This document shows, piece by piece, positions 9,926 through 18,991 of a DNA stretch of 64,000 nt. The translations under genes and the position numbers were made by a program. The notes under the pieces are model-generated. The model saw nothing but the letters and a program-made list of their open reading frames with translations, searched no databases and was not told where the DNA came from. The stretch covers positions 645,048-709,047 of the forward strand of contig NZ_LNYE01000022.1 of assembly GCF_001467695.1 (NCBI RefSeq), in the 5' to 3' direction. Positions within the stretch are counted from its first letter, which is position 1. Every line of letters starts with the position of its first letter. The stretch is from Legionella gratiana. GTDB taxonomy: Bacteria > Pseudomonadota > Gammaproteobacteria > Legionellales > Legionellaceae.

Positions 9926-10810
9926 TCAGTCAGCGCCTATACTCTTATCAAAATATAAAGGCTCTCTATTAATGGCATCTTGCTCTGGATCAATCTTATA
10001 ATCAGGCAAAGCCTTAATAAGCTCCACAACACGAAGAATTGTGTCGTGAAATTGAATCCGGAACGCATTGGCGGCCTGGGTTATTTCTTCAGTCTTCACA
10101 ATAAACTCTTTTATTTGTTCGTTAAAATCAGATGCAATTTTGAATATTTTTTCCAAATTGAATAGCATTCGTTCTTTAGTATCCTGAGTTAATGAAGCTT
10201 TAAGAATTTCATTCATTTTTTCAATAAAATGAAGTCTGCTTTCCTTTGTCTGATCGTCCATTATATTACAATAAATCAAGCCAGATCTAATGGCTTTACG
10301 AATTTCACTTTTAGATCCAGAAAAATTCACACTTTTTAACGAAGATTTCAAAGCATTAATCGATTTTTCCATTTCAACATTAAATAGATGCGCTACTTTG
10401 ATCAGAACAGATTGACTTTCAGCAATAAGCCAATCATGTCGGCCATGTGTTTTATGAAATTCATCGCCAAGGGATATTAATTGCTGACGTTCCCTTTCTA
10501 AGACTTCGCGAGTTGCAGCACCTTGGGATTCTTCATCTTTGGCACTCTCACCAGATAATAAATAATCAATAAAAAGTTTTTGAGCGTATACGTGGTAATC
10601 ATTTGCTTGTTCCAAAACAATGCCATTTAATACATTTCTTAATGGAACTTGCACTAAATGATGATATAAACTAGTCGGAGTTTTGATAGCTTCAACCAGC
10701 TCTGTATGTTCTAAAGCAATTTGATACCTTCCCAAGATACGTTCAGCAGTAATTACTCCATAAGTGGAAAACCAATGGCTTAATTCATTATTAGCTTTTT
10801 CCTCGTTCAT
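9926..10810 (-). CDS. unknown helical protein, 294 aa
   Basis: I do not recognise this protein. It is soluble, with no signal peptide or membrane segment, and reads as almost entirely alpha-helical (for example ERERQQLISLGDEFHKTHG, MEKSINALKSSLKSVNFSG, FEIRKAIRSGL-like stretches). No catalytic motif stands out. Gene is isolated between a repeat-rich spacer and divergent miaE. In Legionella such lineage-specific soluble helical proteins are sometimes Dot/Icm substrates, but I see no decisive secretion signal. Confidence 0.7.
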   Translation of the reverse strand: MNEEKANNELSHWFSTYGVITAERILGRYQIALEHTELVEAIKTPTSLYHHLVQVPLRNVLNGIVLEQANDYHVYAQKLFIDYLLSGESAKDEESQGAATREVLERERQQLISLGDEFHKTHGRHDWLIAESQSVLIKVAHLFNVEMEKSINALKSSLKSVNFSGSKSEIRKAIRSGLIYCNIMDDQTKESRLHFIEKMNEILKASLTQDTKERMLFNLEKIFKIASDFNEQIKEFIVKTEEITQAANAFRIQFHDTILRVVELIKALPDYKIDPEQDAINREPLYFDKSIGAD

Positions 10811-10884
10811 TTTTCATCCGATTTAATTTCTGCAAAGTATGTGATATAAAACAGCATATTTTACTAAGTATAGTGTATTCATAG

Positions 10885-11505
10885 ATGTTAAAACGATTAG
10901 AGACCGATTTACAATCAGTAAATGATTTTCTGCGGATAAAAACACCTCAAAAATGGTTAGAGTACGCAGCAAAACATGTTCCTTTACTGTTGATTGATCA
11001 TGCCCATTGTGAACGGAAAGCAGCTGCAACAGCCATTAATTTCATCAGTAAATATCCCGAAAAAAAGGAATTAGTCGAAGTCATGTCACCTTTGGCGCGT
11101 GAAGAACTGCTTCATTTTGAAAAAGTGATGCAAATAATGATTCGTAAAGGAATTCAATTCTGCCCCTTGCAGCCATCAGGATATGCAACTCAAATGCATA
11201 AGCTGGTTACAAGTAGAGACATGATTCAACGTTTATGCGATCAACTTATAATCGGTGCCATCATTGAAGCTCGGTCCTGTGAGCGTTTCCATGCAATTAT
11301 TTCTTACCTTGAAGATCAAGATTTAGCAAAATTTTACGGTACCTTAATTAAATCAGAAGCACGACATTTTGAAGATTACTTGAGATTAGCTCAATTATAC
11401 GGTAAAGATATAGAAGGCCGGTTAAAAATGTTTTTATCTTTGGAAAATGACTTTATCTTAGCAACGGATACGGTATTTCGCTTTCATAGCGGCATACCGC
11501 AATAA
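10885..11505 (+). CDS. miaE: tRNA hydroxylase MiaE
   Basis: Non-haem di-iron monooxygenase that hydroxylates ms2i6A at position 37 of tRNAs. 206 residues, usual length. Seen: ferritin-like four-helix pattern with Glu/His ligand motifs HAHCERKAA, REELLHF, EARSCERFH and SEARHFEDY. Divergent from the unknown gene at 9926; its stop lies nine bases from the stop of the converging gene at 11515. Confidence 0.95.
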   Translation: MLKRLETDLQSVNDFLRIKTPQKWLEYAAKHVPLLLIDHAHCERKAAATAINFISKYPEKKELVEVMSPLAREELLHFEKVMQIMIRKGIQFCPLQPSGYATQMHKLVTSRDMIQRLCDQLIIGAIIEARSCERFHAIISYLEDQDLAKFYGTLIKSEARHFEDYLRLAQLYGKDIEGRLKMFLSLENDFILATDTVFRFHSGIPQ

Positions 11506-11514
11506 AATAGCGTA

Positions 11515-12408
11515 TCAACCTCTAAGCGCGGGAGAATGATCTTCGAAAGTTAAATCTGCAGTCCTTTCTAGGAACTCACCAAAAGTTGGCGCTATGCGCT
11601 TAAATTCCTCTTCATCTAAATATTTACCGTCGATAGTCTTGTATTTTCCTGGCTCATCAGGCACGAAAATATAATCATGTTCGAGCAGCCAAGCATCAAC
11701 AAGAGACTTAAATCCTTCATTTGCAGGGTGAGGTTCAGTACTAACTACCTTTATCATCTGGCCCTTATCATCAAGTTTAGGTTTTCCGTTTTCATCCATT
11801 TCATATTTAATATTTCCTTTTTCATCTCGTTGATAAACCACCAAAGGAGCACCATCCTTACGAGTTAATGGCTCTATCTGTAACTTTCCATCTTTAAAGC
11901 TAACATTATGCTGCAACGCCGGTATATCAATTTCACCGTCTCCTTTAACTGCGTCTCGCATTGCCCCCTTCAGTTTAATCCACATGTTTCCAATTGGATC
12001 TCCATTTTTTTCATATACATACTTGTTATAATATTCACCAAAAGTTTGTTCTCTTGATACAGCTATTGCTTTGTTCAGTTTGCCATACATAGCCAAAAGA
12101 GCCATCATTGCAGAGCGAAAGTCATGATTATTTGTTAATTCTCCTGCACTAATAGCCCTATCAGCTTCGTGCATAGCCTCATCCCACAGGGTTGTTTCTC
12201 TATCAGTACCTTTATTGACTTTATGTTTATTCCGGAGCTCTTCCATTGCCATAGCATATTCCATCCGCCTTTTTTGCATTTGCGCATTTTGGTAGTCTTG
12301 CATGATACGTTCATTTTCTTGTTTGCGGATTTCCTCTGCTGTTTTTGCAAATTTTTCATTTGCATCGGTTATCTTTTTCGCATATTCTTCATCTTTACTA
12401 CTAGTCAT
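11515..12408 (-). CDS. unknown coiled-coil protein, 297 aa, possible effector
   Basis: Not a family I recognise. Residues about 1-65 are a highly charged coiled coil (EEIRKQENERIMQDYQNAQM). The middle (80-160) is helical. Residues about 165-230 have a beta-rich, tandem-like look (KDGAPLVVYQRDEKGNIKYE, NGKPKLDDKGQMIKV), like YD/DKG-type hairpins. The C-terminus is acid-rich (EEEFKRIAPTFGEFLERTAD), reminiscent of the E-block of Dot/Icm substrates, so translocation is possible but unproven. No signal peptide or membrane segment. Preceded by a moderate ribosome site (AGAGGTTAGG). Confidence 0.7.
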   Translation of the reverse strand: MTSSKDEEYAKKITDANEKFAKTAEEIRKQENERIMQDYQNAQMQKRRMEYAMAMEELRNKHKVNKGTDRETTLWDEAMHEADRAISAGELTNNHDFRSAMMALLAMYGKLNKAIAVSREQTFGEYYNKYVYEKNGDPIGNMWIKLKGAMRDAVKGDGEIDIPALQHNVSFKDGKLQIEPLTRKDGAPLVVYQRDEKGNIKYEMDENGKPKLDDKGQMIKVVSTEPHPANEGFKSLVDAWLLEHDYIFVPDEPGKYKTIDGKYLDEEEFKRIAPTFGEFLERTADLTFEDHSPALRG

Positions 12409-12432
12409 AACCTAACCTCTCCACAAAATAAA

Positions 12433-13152
12433 TTATATACGAGCAAAACATAGCCCCTTTGTATTATCATAACACAATAACTGGGGTTTGTCATCCCAGT
12501 CACTTAATACATAACGTCTTAATTTTTCCAAATTATTTTCATAAATAGTTAGACCTGGTTTATGAGTATGTCCATGAATTAATTGCGTCACCTTATAATA
12601 CATCATATGCTGAATAATCGTTTCTAAAACCACATCCATTTCTTCCATAGATAAGTTTTGGTTCATCTGACTTCGATAACGTACTTGATTCACTAAACGT
12701 TGACGGAATTTTAGCGGCAGCTTTAAAAATAAGTACGAAAAAACCTTATTTCTGGTTAACCGCCTAAAACGTTGATGTGCTAAATCTTTAGTGCAATAAC
12801 GATCGCCATGTACTAAGAGTATTTTTTCTTGGCCTAACTGAATTACAGTAGGTTCCGATAAAATTGTCCATCCCGCAAGTTCTGCAAAGTATCTACCTAA
12901 CAAGAAATCACGATTACCATGCATATAAAAAATATTAACTCCCTGATTTTTCAAAGAATGTAACTGAAGAGCGATACCTCTACTCCATTCATCAATTGAG
13001 TCATCTCCTGCCCAAGCATGAAAAAAATCTCCTAAAATATACACATTTTTAACAGAAACTTTTGCCCATTCAAGAAATTGATTAAATCGTTCTTGAATCG
13101 CTTGATCTTCGGGGTGTAAATGCAGATCTGAAATGAAAACAACATCTATCAT
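12433..13152 (-). CDS. lpxH: UDP-2,3-diacylglucosamine diphosphatase LpxH
   Basis: Calcineurin-like phosphoesterase of the lipid A pathway that cleaves UDP-diacylglucosamine to lipid X and UMP. 239 residues, usual length. Seen: metal motifs SDLHLHP, LGDFFHAW, HGNRDFLLG and IHGHTHKPG. Its ATG overlaps the minC TGA by four bases (13149-13152), so the two are probably coupled. Confidence 0.95.
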   Translation of the reverse strand: MIDVVFISDLHLHPEDQAIQERFNQFLEWAKVSVKNVYILGDFFHAWAGDDSIDEWSRGIALQLHSLKNQGVNIFYMHGNRDFLLGRYFAELAGWTILSEPTVIQLGQEKILLVHGDRYCTKDLAHQRFRRLTRNKVFSYLFLKLPLKFRQRLVNQVRYRSQMNQNLSMEEMDVVLETIIQHMMYYKVTQLIHGHTHKPGLTIYENNLEKLRRYVLSDWDDKPQLLCYDNTKGLCFARI

Positions 13153-13847
13153 AAAGGCTCTATGTGTATATGTTCATCTAATAGATAAATTTGGCAAGGC
13201 TTATGACAAGGCTCTATAGCATCACTTAAGCGATAAAAACCTGCAATTGATACTAATTCTGCCTCAAGTGACTGACAAAAAATGCGCGCATCTTTATCTC
13301 CAGAAATACCGGCTAAAGCTCTTCCTCTTAAAGCACCATATACATGAATGCATCCATCAGCCAATAACTCAGCGCCATGGCTCACTGAAGATGTAACAAT
13401 AAGATCAGCACCTTTTGCTACTACTTGTTGTCCTGATCGAACAGGAGTAGTCATTAATTTTGCGGTTGTTTTTATCGTTTCATGGTGCGTGTTTTCAGAA
13501 GTTCCACCCATGGGTTTATCTTGAGTTGAAGAAGCATGTAATACAGCCATACCTTGACATTGCGCTAAAGAATGATGCAATGCAGTTCCACCTTGAATGG
13601 CAACCGGGATCATACCATGAGTCCGTGCAACCTGGACTAAAGCCTGTAAGTCAAACTCCAGATTTTGAACCACAGACAAATCAAAAACTACTGGAATATG
13701 TTCAAATAATTTGGGCGCTTTGATAACTGTATCATTGAGCTGTTGTGAAAAAAGGCTAATGTCTGTATTTAATACATGCACTACAGTAAATGTATAAAGA
13801 CGGCCTTTTAGCTTAAACGCTTGTGTCTGTGTTGTATTTTCACTCAT
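13149..13847 (-). CDS. minC: septum-site inhibitor MinC
   Basis: Inhibitor of FtsZ ring formation. I start at the ATG at 13847 (MSENTTQTQAFKLKGRLYTF), which aligns with the E. coli N-terminus; ATG/TTG codons 5-7 codons upstream are possible. Seen: N-terminal FtsZ-binding domain, a polar linker at about 105-130, and the C-terminal beta-helix with GADLIVTSSVSHGAELLADG and IHVYGALRGRALAG, the MinD-binding domain. No minD or minE lies beside it; its partner in the operon is lpxH. Confidence 0.95.
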   Translation of the reverse strand: MSENTTQTQAFKLKGRLYTFTVVHVLNTDISLFSQQLNDTVIKAPKLFEHIPVVFDLSVVQNLEFDLQALVQVARTHGMIPVAIQGGTALHHSLAQCQGMAVLHASSTQDKPMGGTSENTHHETIKTTAKLMTTPVRSGQQVVAKGADLIVTSSVSHGAELLADGCIHVYGALRGRALAGISGDKDARIFCQSLEAELVSIAGFYRLSDAIEPCHKPCQIYLLDEHIHIEPL

Positions 13848-13918
13848 GAGTATGATATCCATAATCAATATTTTTGTTTATACTAACATGTGAAAACCAA
13901 TAACAGAAGGATATTAAG

Positions 13919-15616
13919 GTGGATAAAAGGTGGTTTGAACAATATCAAAAAGGAGTTCCTCATGAAATTAACACAAGTCAATATTCTTCTCTTGTAGCTT
14001 TATTTCAAGAGTCCTGTGTTCGCTATGCTCATAAGCCTTCATATACCAACATGGGACACAGTATTACTTTTGCGGAATTGAATACATTAAGTCGTGATTT
14101 TGCTGCCTACCTTCAACAGCTTCACTTAAAGAAAGGAGCACGAATCGCAATTATGCTTCCTAACATTCTCCAATATCCTGTAGCTCTATTTGCTATCTTA
14201 CGAGCAGGCTATATTGTTGTGAACACAAATCCACTCTATACCACGGATGAGCTTGTTCACCAAATGAATGATTCAGGTGCCGAGGCAATCATAGTACTTG
14301 CTAATTTTGCAAAAACTGTTGAAAAAGGATTAAATTCAATTCCGAACTTAAAACATGTTATTGTCACCGAAATAGGGGATTTGTTTCCCACTATAAAACG
14401 AATAATAGTCAACACAGTCGTGAAATACGTCAAAAAAATGGTACCTGCATATCACATCCCCCACGCAGTAGCTTTTAATTATGCGTTACTGGAAGGAAAG
14501 CAATCTCCATTACATCATGTGGATTTAACGCACGATGATATTGCATTTCTACAATATACAGGAGGAACAACAGGTGTAGCCAAAGGTGCTATTTTGACCC
14601 ACGGAAATATGGTTGCTAACATTTTGCAGGCTGATGCATGGATACAACCCTTAGGTTTAAATGGTGACGAAATCATTGTAACCGCGATTCCTCTTTACCA
14701 TGTTTTTTCCCTCACTGCCAATTGTTTGACCTTTTTAAAAGAAGGCGCAAGAAATGTACTCATTACCAACCCTCGAGATACGGGAAACTTTATTAAGGAT
14801 ATTAAGAATATTCGCTTTTCAGCAATTACGGGAGTCAATACTTTATTTAATAGCTTATTAAACCACCCACAATTTAAAGATGTTGATTTTAGCAGATTAA
14901 AAATTGCCCTTTCTGGTGGAATGGCATTACAAAAAAGCGTTGCTCTTAGGTGGCTTGAAGTGACTAAAACACCTGTATTAGAAGCATATGGCCTAACCGA
15001 AACAAGTCCCGCAGCAATCATGAATCCAATGAACCTTACGGAATACACTGGCAGTATAGGAGTGCCTATTTCATCTACTGATGTGATTATTCTTGATGAT
15101 AATGAGAATGAAGTCCCTATTGGATCAAGTGGAGAAATATGTGTCAAAGGACCACAAGTAACACCAGGGTATTGGAAACGACCTGATGAAACGGCTTTGG
15201 TTTTCACTAAAGGTGGCTTTCTAAAAACGGGGGACATAGGCAAAATGGATGAAGAAGGTTTTATTTATTTAGTTGATCGGAAAAAAGACATGCTGCTAGT
15301 CTCAGGGTTTAATGTTTACCCTAATGAAATAGAGCAAGTTATAGGAATGCATCCAGGGGTATTGGAAGTTGGTGTTGTTGGAATTTTTGATAAGGATTCT
15401 GGTGAACGTGTTAAAGCCTGTATTGTAAAAAAGGATCCTAACTTAACTGCAGAACAAATTATTTCTTATTGTCGTGAACATCTAACCGCTTACAAAGTTC
15501 CTAAAGAAGTTGAGTTTTATGAGGAGCTTCCCAAAACGAATGTCGGTAAAATTCTTCGTCGTGCACTTAAAGACACTCAAGAAAACATCTCTAAAAAACC
15601 GGCTGTTACAGCATAA
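13919..15616 (+). CDS. fadD: long-chain fatty-acid CoA ligase
   Basis: Activates fatty acids with ATP and CoA. 565 residues. Starts at GTG 13919 with an AGAAGGA ribosome site at 13904-13910. Seen: AMP-binding signature YTGGTTGVAKGA (near residue 215), AYGLTETSPA, the FACS motif region TGDIGKMDEEGFIYLVDRKK, and the C-terminal catalytic Lys motif PKTNVGKILRR. Divergent from minC; followed by a hairpin at 15652-15673 that probably ends its transcript. Confidence 0.93.
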   Translation: MDKRWFEQYQKGVPHEINTSQYSSLVALFQESCVRYAHKPSYTNMGHSITFAELNTLSRDFAAYLQQLHLKKGARIAIMLPNILQYPVALFAILRAGYIVVNTNPLYTTDELVHQMNDSGAEAIIVLANFAKTVEKGLNSIPNLKHVIVTEIGDLFPTIKRIIVNTVVKYVKKMVPAYHIPHAVAFNYALLEGKQSPLHHVDLTHDDIAFLQYTGGTTGVAKGAILTHGNMVANILQADAWIQPLGLNGDEIIVTAIPLYHVFSLTANCLTFLKEGARNVLITNPRDTGNFIKDIKNIRFSAITGVNTLFNSLLNHPQFKDVDFSRLKIALSGGMALQKSVALRWLEVTKTPVLEAYGLTETSPAAIMNPMNLTEYTGSIGVPISSTDVIILDDNENEVPIGSSGEICVKGPQVTPGYWKRPDETALVFTKGGFLKTGDIGKMDEEGFIYLVDRKKDMLLVSGFNVYPNEIEQVIGMHPGVLEVGVVGIFDKDSGERVKACIVKKDPNLTAEQIISYCREHLTAYKVPKEVEFYEELPKTNVGKILRRALKDTQENISKKPAVTA

Positions 15617-15651
15617 ATCAAACCTAGGCACTCCATTGTGCGTTATTTTGG

Positions 15652-15673
15652 ACCCTCCGTTTTTACGGAGGGT
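15652..15673. repeat. REP-like palindrome / terminator after fadD
   Basis: ACCCTCCGT-TTTT-ACGGAGGGT is a perfect 9-bp stem with TTTT loop, followed by AACGCTTTTTCGC. It lies between converging fadD and the Nudix gene. It matches the 9781-9802 palindrome in loop, length and flanks, with paired base changes in the stem. Confidence 0.7.
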
Positions 15674-15724
15674 AACGCTTTTTCGCTGTTTGGTGAGTTA
15701 TTTCTTAAACAGTGAACACTGCAT

Positions 15725-16228
15725 TCATTTTATCAATTGCTTCATTATCCTTGCTGTTGCTCCCCAAACCCAATCTTTATTCCCAGTAAACTCACAGCTT
15801 TTATATTGACGTCCATTACGTTCAATCATAAAGGTTCTATAATTTCTCGAATCCTTCACTAATGACATGGGAATGGAAATTAAACGAACTACTTCATGCG
15901 TGTTTAAATGATAAGGATGTACCGATTTTATACCTGCTAGCCAAGGATGAATAATGCTTCCCAGGAGTGTTCTTTGTGTCTTTAATTTTTTTATTAGTGT
16001 TATACGATCAGCGCTAATACCTAACTCTTCATTCAATTCTCTGAGTGCTGTGGCATAGTAATTTTCATCACCCTCCTCCCATAGACCTCCAGGAAAGCAA
16101 ATTTCACCTGGATGAGTACGAAGTTGCTCACTGCGCTGAGTTAAAATTAGTGAATCGGATTCTTGTTCATAAAGAACAATCACCGCTGAATTTGTAAAAC
16201 TGTTTTTTATTAATTCATTTGAGGCCAT
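15725..16228 (-). CDS. Nudix hydrolase, CoA-pyrophosphatase type
   Basis: A 167-residue Nudix protein. The Nudix box is complete: GGLWEEGD, then ALRELNEELGI (the GX5EX7REUXEEXGU pattern). Upstream lies LTQRSEQLRTHPGEICFPGG, the UPF0035-like signature shared by coenzyme A diphosphatases such as NudL, so CoA or a CoA derivative is the likely substrate. It overlaps pabB by 14 bases and is probably translated from the same mRNA. Adjacent pabB also precedes a NudL-like gene in E. coli (pabB-nudL), supporting the call. Confidence 0.88.
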   Translation of the reverse strand: MASNELIKNSFTNSAVIVLYEQESDSLILTQRSEQLRTHPGEICFPGGLWEEGDENYYATALRELNEELGISADRITLIKKLKTQRTLLGSIIHPWLAGIKSVHPYHLNTHEVVRLISIPMSLVKDSRNYRTFMIERNGRQYKSCEFTGNKDWVWGATARIMKQLIK

Positions 16229-17537
16229 TCATAATCGCTGCCATTTTAATAAAACATTCACGATATTCATCTTCATCGTTTGAGTCAATTACAATTCCGC
16301 CACCAGCAGCTAAATGTAACAAATCATCTTTAGCTGTTATCGTACGAATAGCAATATTCGTATCAAAACGCCCGTGTCGCGAAAAATAGCCTATTGCACC
16401 ACAGTAAACACCACGAGCATAAGGCTCTTGTTCATAAATAATATGCATCGATTCAATTTTTGGTGCTCCTGTAATAGAACCACCTGGAAAACATGATAAG
16501 AATGCATCAAATGGTTCAACAGATGATAAGCACTGAGCTTTTATTGTGCTCACCAAATGGTGAACTGAATTATAACTTTGGACCTCACATAAACCCGTCA
16601 CTTGTACTGAACCTGGCTGAGCAATTTTGCCCAAATCATTACGCAGTAAATCAACAATCATTACATTTTCAGCCCTGTTTTTTGCACAAGAAGCTAACTC
16701 AAGTTTTAATTGTTCATCTTCAATAGGATCATTAGAACGCCGAATAGTCCCTTTAATCGGTGATGTAAGTAATTGACCATTGTCATAATATAAAAAACGC
16801 TCAGGAGAAAAACTTAAAATATCCGCAGAAGTTGTTCTTAGAAAAGCAGCAAAAGGAACTGGGTTTTTTTTACTAATTTTTTTATATAAAGCCCAACTGT
16901 CTCCTTCATAAGGAGCAAGAAAAGGCTGAGTGAGATTTACTTGATAACTTCTACCCTCTTTTAGAGATTGATAAATTTCAGTAAAGGCCTTGGTATAATC
17001 TTCTTGATTCATTAAAGGAGTAAAACCACTTTGAAGAACCGCATCATTGAATTGCCCTTCTGAGTAATGCCATAAGTCTAAAACTTCCTTGACTATTCCA
17101 CGTGTCGCCTGATGCAGGTTTGCGGCAAATAAAGTCACTGATTTTTGCTGATGATCAGCAATAATAGCCCAATCATACAAACCAAGGTTTAATAAGGGCA
17201 TATTCTGTAATGTCGGTTGTGCTTTTGAATCGATTCCTAACTGCCTTGCCCCAAAATCATAAGCAATATAACCAATAGCCCCCCCTTGAAAGGGAAGGTC
17301 TGTTACTGCCGATTGGGACGATAAGAGATGATTTAATTCATTTACTAACTGCGGTACATGATGCATATTTTGATCAATCTGAACAAAATCATAAGGATAA
17401 GCACTGACAATATCGTAACGTCCTCTTAGATGATCACCACTTTCAAGAAGTACAAAGCCAGGAAGACGACTTAGTTTTTGATAAAACTCAGGTAGCAAAA
17501 GAGAGTAGTCTAAAGAAAATAGTTCAAATTGACTCAA
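16215..17537 (-). CDS. pabB: aminodeoxychorismate synthase component I
   Basis: Makes 4-amino-4-deoxychorismate from chorismate for folate synthesis, with a PabA glutaminase partner not seen here. 440 residues. Seen: N-terminal half typical of the family, and the chorismate-binding domain with SFSPERFL, SPIKGTIRR, CAKNRAENVMIVDLLRNDLG and FPGGSITGAPK. The Lys in PIKGT separates aminodeoxychorismate synthases from anthranilate synthases, which carry PIAGT. Overlaps the Nudix gene downstream. Confidence 0.93.
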   Translation of the reverse strand: MSQFELFSLDYSLLLPEFYQKLSRLPGFVLLESGDHLRGRYDIVSAYPYDFVQIDQNMHHVPQLVNELNHLLSSQSAVTDLPFQGGAIGYIAYDFGARQLGIDSKAQPTLQNMPLLNLGLYDWAIIADHQQKSVTLFAANLHQATRGIVKEVLDLWHYSEGQFNDAVLQSGFTPLMNQEDYTKAFTEIYQSLKEGRSYQVNLTQPFLAPYEGDSWALYKKISKKNPVPFAAFLRTTSADILSFSPERFLYYDNGQLLTSPIKGTIRRSNDPIEDEQLKLELASCAKNRAENVMIVDLLRNDLGKIAQPGSVQVTGLCEVQSYNSVHHLVSTIKAQCLSSVEPFDAFLSCFPGGSITGAPKIESMHIIYEQEPYARGVYCGAIGYFSRHGRFDTNIAIRTITAKDDLLHLAAGGGIVIDSNDEDEYRECFIKMAAIMNGLK

Positions 17538-17598
17538 AATAGATCCTTATGGGTAAATTCATTTGGCCATTAATAGCCTGGTACAGTTGAGCATAGGT

Positions 17599-17700
17599 TA
17601 ATGGCACTAAGTTAAGGCCCGTACCTACTTCCAATGGCTTGTTCACGGGAAGTCGATGGGTGAAGAGTTTACTCAAAAAACGCTTAACTTAGTACCATTA
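17599..17700. repeat. 102-base element bounded by 18-bp inverted repeats
   Basis: In the 380-base gap between pabB and pdhA, TAATGGCACTAAGTTAAG (17599-17616) and CTTAACTTAGTACCATTA (17683-17700) are inverted copies matching at 17 of 18 positions. The interior carries no ORF. The size and terminal repeats resemble a MITE or a deleted insertion sequence. I could not identify a clear target duplication. The rest of the gap shows no gene; the pdhA ribosome site is at 17908-17912. Confidence 0.6.
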
Positions 17701-17917
17701 GACCATACATGCCATTCTTTATTTCATGTTACAGCGCCCAACCGTTTTGTAGGTTTAATGTAACATCATTGGTGTTTGTAAGACTAGTTGACTTCGCTAG
17801 TGATATGATTAACCTTTCTTCAACAAACCTGCCTTTTCAGTCAAACGTTACATATCTCTGGTTTTTAAAGTCATTTGTGAGTATGCTATGCACACGCTTT
17901 ATTGACAAGGAGCCTAC

Positions 17918-18991
17918 ATGGCAACAGTTGCTCAATTTAACATTACTTATACTCAATTTTTGGATGAACATGGAAAACTAACAGGTCAACTTCCTGATTT
18001 TGCCAAAGATCATGCCGTCCTAAAAGAACTTTATAAAATAATGGTTCTTACGCGTACCTTTGATAAAAAAGCGATTGCGTTACAAAGAACCGGGAAAATG
18101 GGAACTTATGCACCAATTAATGGACAAGAAGCAATTTCAGCAGCCATAGGCCATGCGATGCGTCCTGAAGATGTACTTGTACCCTATTATCGAGATTATG
18201 CCGCTCAATTGCAACGCGGTGTAAAAATGTCTGAAATTCTTGCTTTTTGGGGTGGAGATGAGCGTGGTAGCCAGTTTTCCTGTAACTCTGAAGACTTACC
18301 AATTTGCGTTCCTATTGCCTCCCAATGTTTGCATGCAACAGGTGTTGCTTTTGCGTTCCAATACAGAAATCAACCCCGCGTTGCGGTAGTTTGTCTCGGC
18401 GAAGGCGGTACTTCTGAAGGTGACTTTTATGAAGCAATAAATGTAGCAGGTACTTGGAAATTACCAGTAGTCTTTGTAGTTAATAACAACCAATGGGCTA
18501 TTTCAGTTCCCAGAGAGAAACAAACAGGAACACAAACTATTGCACAAAAAGCAATTGCTGCTGGTTTTTCGGGGATGCAAGTTGATGGCAATGACATCTT
18601 AGCAACAAGACAGATCATAGGAGAGGCTATTGAAAAAGCGCGTCGAGGTGAAGGCCCAACGTTAATTGAAGCATTATCGTACCGTTTATCCGATCATACA
18701 ACAGCAGATGATGCAACCCGATATCAACCTGCTAAAGACGTAGAACAGGCAAAACCCAAAGAGCCTATTGCACGATTTAAAGAATTTCTGATGGACCAAA
18801 AGATATGGAATGCACAAGATGAAGAGAGCTTGGTGATCCAATGTTCTGAAGAAGTTGAAAAAGCGGTTAATGAATACCTAAGTATGAAAATCCAACCAAT
18901 TACTAGTATTTTTGATTATCATTACGCTGAGCTACCTGAATATTTAGTTGAGCAACGTGCAATAGCTATGGAGGAAGCAACAAATGCCTGA
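17918..18991 (+). CDS. pdhA: pyruvate dehydrogenase E1 alpha subunit
   Basis: Thiamine-diphosphate-dependent decarboxylase subunit of a 2-oxo-acid dehydrogenase complex of the alpha2-beta2 type. 357 residues. ATG at 17918 follows AAGGAG. Seen: TPP-binding signature CLGEGGTSEGDFYEA followed by VVNNNQWAISVP, and the phosphorylation-loop-like YRLSDHTTADDATRY. Overlaps pdhB by eight bases. Sequence alone cannot exclude branched-chain oxo acids as substrate; I favour pyruvate from the overall similarity. Confidence 0.88.
   Translation: MATVAQFNITYTQFLDEHGKLTGQLPDFAKDHAVLKELYKIMVLTRTFDKKAIALQRTGKMGTYAPINGQEAISAAIGHAMRPEDVLVPYYRDYAAQLQRGVKMSEILAFWGGDERGSQFSCNSEDLPICVPIASQCLHATGVAFAFQYRNQPRVAVVCLGEGGTSEGDFYEAINVAGTWKLPVVFVVNNNQWAISVPREKQTGTQTIAQKAIAAGFSGMQVDGNDILATRQIIGEAIEKARRGEGPTLIEALSYRLSDHTTADDATRYQPAKDVEQAKPKEPIARFKEFLMDQKIWNAQDEESLVIQCSEEVEKAVNEYLSMKIQPITSIFDYHYAELPEYLVEQRAIAMEEATNA

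Noticed and set aside
14695..15243. 182-residue minus-strand ORF inside fadD
   Set aside because: Lies entirely within an intact, motif-complete fadD and has no recognisable features.
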